A stretch of 7,141 nt of DNA, taken from Planctomycetes bacterium RIFCSPHIGHO2_12_FULL_52_36 (GTDB taxonomy: Bacteria; Planctomycetota; Brocadiia; Brocadiales; Bathyanammoxibiaceae). This document shows positions 5,469 to 7,141 of this stretch, piece after piece. The stretch spans positions 5,097 through 12,237 of the forward strand of contig MHYW01000094.1 of the NCBI GenBank assembly GCA_001828545.1, given 5' to 3'. The position numbers were made by a program, and so were the translations under genes. The notes beneath the pieces are model-generated. The model did no database searches and was not told where the DNA came from. It was given only the letters and a program-made list of their open reading frames with translations. Numbering within the stretch: position 1 is the stretch's first letter; every line of letters starts with the position of its first letter.

Positions 5469-5554
5469 GCGAAGCGAAGAATCTAGTATTTTAGGAGATT
5501 CTTCGGTCGCTTCGCTCCCTCAGAATGACAGGTGAGTGGAGTTTTTCAGAGGTC
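5428..5554. repeat. Nested inverted-repeat (MITE-like) element over the 3' end of the Nmad3-like gene
   Basis: Outer arms GACCTCTG (5428-5435) and CAGAGGTC (5547-5554) are perfect, and pairing continues through an A-run/T-run to 12 of 13 positions. Inside is a second inverted repeat: TGTCATTCTGAG (5458-5469) with CTCAGAATGACA (5519-5530), and AAGAATCT (5477-5484) with AGATTCTT (5496-5503). The inner unit resembles a palindrome found dispersed in many bacterial genomes. It supplies the stop codon of the gene and may also form a hairpin in its transcript. Confidence 0.65.
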
Positions 5555-5607
5555 TCGATGTCCTAGTCAACATCAAACCCGACAGTTTGAGTCGTTGTGT
5601 AAAGGCA

Positions 5608-5622
5608 CCCGCCTGAGGCGGA
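5608..5622. repeat. 15-bp palindrome, copy 4, downstream of galU
   Basis: CCCGCCTGAGGCGGA, one base from the perfect form. It lies between the convergent Nmad3-like gene and galU, 63 bp past the galU stop. It could form a short hairpin in the galU transcript, but no T-run follows on either strand. The rest of 5555-5684 shows a small TCAAAC/GTTTGA hairpin (5573-5590) and nothing else I can identify. Confidence 0.75.
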
Positions 5623-5684
5623 TAGTTTCTCCCTCACAATAATCAAGGAGTCTAGAAAAGCCTGCATAAAGAGATTCACACAAC

Positions 5685-6587
5685 CTAAAGATTCAACCCC
5701 TTTAAATATTGTCTGAACTCATCCCCAAGCTCCGGGTTCTTCAGGGCCAGTTCTACCGTGGCCTTCAGGAGGCCGAGCTTGTCCCCGCCGTCGTATAGTT
5801 TCCCTTCTACCTCACAGGCATAGAGGGCCGAACTATCTAGCAGTCTCTTCAAGGCATCTGTAAGCTGGACCTCTCCGAGGGCTCCAGGTGTCAGCTCTTT
5901 CAGTATGTCAAATATCTCTGGCGGTAGGATGTATCTACCAATGATTGCCAGGTTGGAGGGGGCTTCTTCCGGGGAGGGTTTTTCCACCAGGTCTAAGACC
6001 TTATAAACCCCTGTGCTTACATGATTGGCCTTGATTATCCCGTAGCGAGATACCTCAGACCGTTCTACCTCGCCCACCGCAATAGCAGGGGCTTTATAAT
6101 GCTTATACACCTCCAGTAGTTGCCTTAAGGCAGGGGTCTTAGAGTCTATTATCATGTCTCCCAGGAGTACTGCAAATGGTTCGTTACCTACCGTCTCTCT
6201 GGCGCAGAGGACTGCATGCCCCAACCCTAGCGCCTCCTTCTGCCTTACGTAGCAGAAACTTACCAGGTTAGAGACCTTCTGTACTTCCTGGAGGAGTTTT
6301 TCCTCCCCTTTCTGTTCCAGTATGCGCTCCAGTTCAAAGGAGGTGTCAAAGTGGTTTTCTATGGCCTGTTTCCCCCGGCCAGTTACCAGGATTATCTGCT
6401 CTATCCCTGACTCCTTTGCCTCTTCCACGATGTACTGTATCATGGGTTTATCAACTATGGGGAGCATCTCTTTGGGGAAGGCCTTGGTGGCGGGTAAAAA
6501 CCTGGTACCCAGACCTGCCACTGGCAGTACCGCTTTTCTTACTTTTGTTGGGAATGGCCTTGCCACTTGCTTCAAGCTTTTCTGCAC
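5685..6587 (-). CDS. galU: UTP--glucose-1-phosphate uridylyltransferase
   Basis: A 300-residue enzyme making UDP-glucose and pyrophosphate from UTP and glucose-1-phosphate, for envelope polysaccharides and related sugars in the cytoplasm. Motifs in order: nucleotide-binding LPVAGLGTRFLPATKAFPKEM (21-41), QKEALGLGHAVLCAR (116-130), LLGDMI with the metal-binding Asp at 144, VEKP (201-204), GRYIL (217-221), GEVQLTDAL (238-246) and YDGGDKLG (265-272). Length fits the family (about 290-305). The start is uncertain: no ATG precedes the VRKAVLPVAG core. The frame opens with GTG at 6587, and TTG (codon 5) and GTG (codon 8) are alternatives; none has a good Shine-Dalgarno sequence. A repeat element (6643-6768) separates it from rplT upstream on the same strand. 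No promoter stood out. Confidence 0.95.
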   Translation of the reverse strand: MQKSLKQVARPFPTKVRKAVLPVAGLGTRFLPATKAFPKEMLPIVDKPMIQYIVEEAKESGIEQIILVTGRGKQAIENHFDTSFELERILEQKGEEKLLQEVQKVSNLVSFCYVRQKEALGLGHAVLCARETVGNEPFAVLLGDMIIDSKTPALRQLLEVYKHYKAPAIAVGEVERSEVSRYGIIKANHVSTGVYKVLDLVEKPSPEEAPSNLAIIGRYILPPEIFDILKELTPGALGEVQLTDALKRLLDSSALYACEVEGKLYDGGDKLGLLKATVELALKNPELGDEFRQYLKGLNL

Positions 6588-6617
6588 GATTGGGTGTAGT
6601 GTGGGTTGGTTATCCAG

Positions 6618-6633
6618 ATAGGGTTGCCCCTAT
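6618..6633. repeat. Truncated GTAGGGGCAACC-type hairpin fragment
   Basis: ATAGGG (6618-6623) and CCCTAT (6628-6633) pair around a TTGC loop. On the minus strand it reads ATAGGGGCAACC, 11 of the first 12 bases of hairpin copy B (167-191), then diverges. It looks like a broken copy upstream of galU. Confidence 0.5.
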
Positions 6634-6642
6634 TTCCCGTCT

Positions 6643-6768
6643 GCTAGTACCGTTCCAACTAATAGAAGAGGTGTTATACGGTTGGTACACATTGGGCAGG
6701 CGTAAAGCCTGCCCCTACAAACGTTCCGACTAATAGAAAAGGTGCCACACGGTTGGTACGGTACTAGC
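6643..6768. repeat. 126-bp compound element with 17-bp terminal inverted repeats (galU-rplT gap)
   Basis: The ends 6643-6659 (GCTAGTACCGTTCCAAC) and 6752-6768 are inverted repeats matching at 16 of 17 positions. Inside, a 38-bp unit is repeated directly at 6651-6688 and 6722-6759 (33 of 38 identical; all five differences are transitions). Between the two units lies hairpin copy C (6694-6718). The right end covers the rplT stop codon. The structure suggests a small mobile palindromic element that gained a second hairpin insertion, or a duplicated unit. Confidence 0.7.
6694..6718 (-). repeat. GTAGGGGC hairpin repeat, copy C
   Basis: On the minus strand: GTAG, arm GGGCAGGC, loop TTTAC, arm GCCTGCCC, a perfect 8-bp stem with a 5-base loop, the same 25-nt design as copies A and B. 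It lies centrally between the two 38-bp direct repeats in the rplT-galU gap. Confidence 0.75.
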
Positions 6769-7129
6769 TTACATTAGCGCTGGCGGCACTGGCAGTCTGT
6801 ACCAGTTGGTCAAAACCTTTAGCGTCATTGATGGCCATGTCAGCCAGGAGCTTTCTGTTTATATCCAGTCCGGCCTTTGCGAGGCCACCCATGAACTGGC
6901 TGTAAGAGAGTCCCCTTTGCACGGCCGCAGCATGGATGCGGACAATCCACAGACTCCTGATAGTTCGCTTTCTTGCCCTGCGGTCGCGGTAGGCGTAAGC
7001 CCCGGCCCGCAGGAGGGTCTCCTTGGCCTTTCTGTAGAGTTTACTCCTCCCCCCCCAAAAACCCTTGGCTGCCTTAAGTACCTTCTTCCTGGCCTGTCTC
7101 CTGGCAGCCCCTTTCATTGCCCTAGTCAT
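6764..7129 (-). CDS. rplT: 50S ribosomal protein L20
   Basis: A 121-residue, strongly basic protein that binds 23S rRNA early in large-subunit assembly. Recognisable stretches are KGAARRQARKKVLKAAKGFWGGRSKLYRKAKETLLRAGAYAYRDRRARKR (6-55), SLWIVRIHAAAVQRGLSYSQFM (59-80) and LDINRKLLADMAINDAKGF (88-106). Length is normal for the family (about 115-121). GGAG at 7141-7138, eight bases before the ATG at 7129-7127, supports the start. In many bacteria rpmI (L35) lies directly upstream, and L20 represses its own operon by binding the mRNA leader; that region is outside the window. The TAG stop (6766-6764) lies inside the terminal inverted repeat of the 126-bp element, so the ASAASANVS tail may be partly shaped by the repeat's arrival. 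Confidence 0.97.
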   Translation of the reverse strand: MTRAMKGAARRQARKKVLKAAKGFWGGRSKLYRKAKETLLRAGAYAYRDRRARKRTIRSLWIVRIHAAAVQRGLSYSQFMGGLAKAGLDINRKLLADMAINDAKGFDQLVQTASAASANVS

Positions 7130-7137
7130 GATTCACA

Positions 7138-7141
7138 CTCC
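7138..7141 (-). promoter_or_regulatory. rplT ribosome binding site (cut by window edge)
   Basis: GGAG on the minus strand, eight bases before the rplT ATG. It may extend past the right edge of the window. Confidence 0.7.

Noticed and set aside
5531..5684. Possible small RNA or tRNA in the gap before galU
   Set aside because: No tRNA-like fold, promoter with terminator, or conserved RNA motif was visible, only short palindromes.
6416..6733. 105-residue plus-strand open frame across the galU-rplT gap
   Set aside because: It is antisense to galU and then runs through the repeat element. Its Trp/Gly/Arg-rich product matches nothing I recognise.

Overview
The window is bacterial chromosome of moderate G+C. 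Core housekeeping genes sit around a small accessory island, and the intergenic spaces are crowded with short palindromic repeats. Ribosomal protein L20 carries a GFWGGRSKL stretch and GpsA a GPSHAEEV motif, both of which recall Planctomycetota (perhaps Brocadiales-like). That placement is a weak inference from memory of family sequences and was not tested.

Layout, left to right. Positions 1-132 hold the 3' end of nadC (+). Positions 188-3831 hold a minus-strand block read prfB, glyA, gpsA: release factor 2, serine hydroxymethyltransferase and glycerol-3-phosphate dehydrogenase. prfB is one gene with a programmed +1 frameshift (CTT TGA C after an AGGG), so its first 19 codons and the remainder lie in different frames. 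Positions 3995-5468 hold three plus-strand accessory genes: a DUF2442 protein, a DUF4160 protein and a more A+T-rich 281-residue protein resembling the predicted nucleotide-modification-associated Nmad3 family. galU (minus) occupies 5685-6587 and rplT (minus) 6764-7129.

The nadC, prfB, glyA, gpsA, galU and rplT products serve NAD synthesis, translation, one-carbon metabolism, phospholipid precursor supply and UDP-glucose synthesis. They do not form one pathway. The accessory genes are read from their own likely promoter, divergent from the prfB promoter, and may form a small defence-like or selfish cassette; this is inference.

The most striking feature is the repeat population. A 15-bp palindrome, TCCGCCTGAGGCGGA, occurs four times. 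Two copies lie inside genes (gpsA and the end of prfB) in the same frame, each encoding Ser-Ala-Ser-Gly-Gly. A 25-nt GTAGGGGC hairpin family has three copies whose stems covary. Larger inverted-repeat elements lie between glyA and prfB, between galU and rplT, and over the end of the Nmad3-like gene. The stop codons of nadC, gpsA, rplT and the Nmad3-like gene lie within repeat sequence, so repeats appear to shape gene ends here. Between glyA and gpsA, two G-rich tracts on opposite strands could form either G-quadruplexes or a long hairpin just before the gpsA start.
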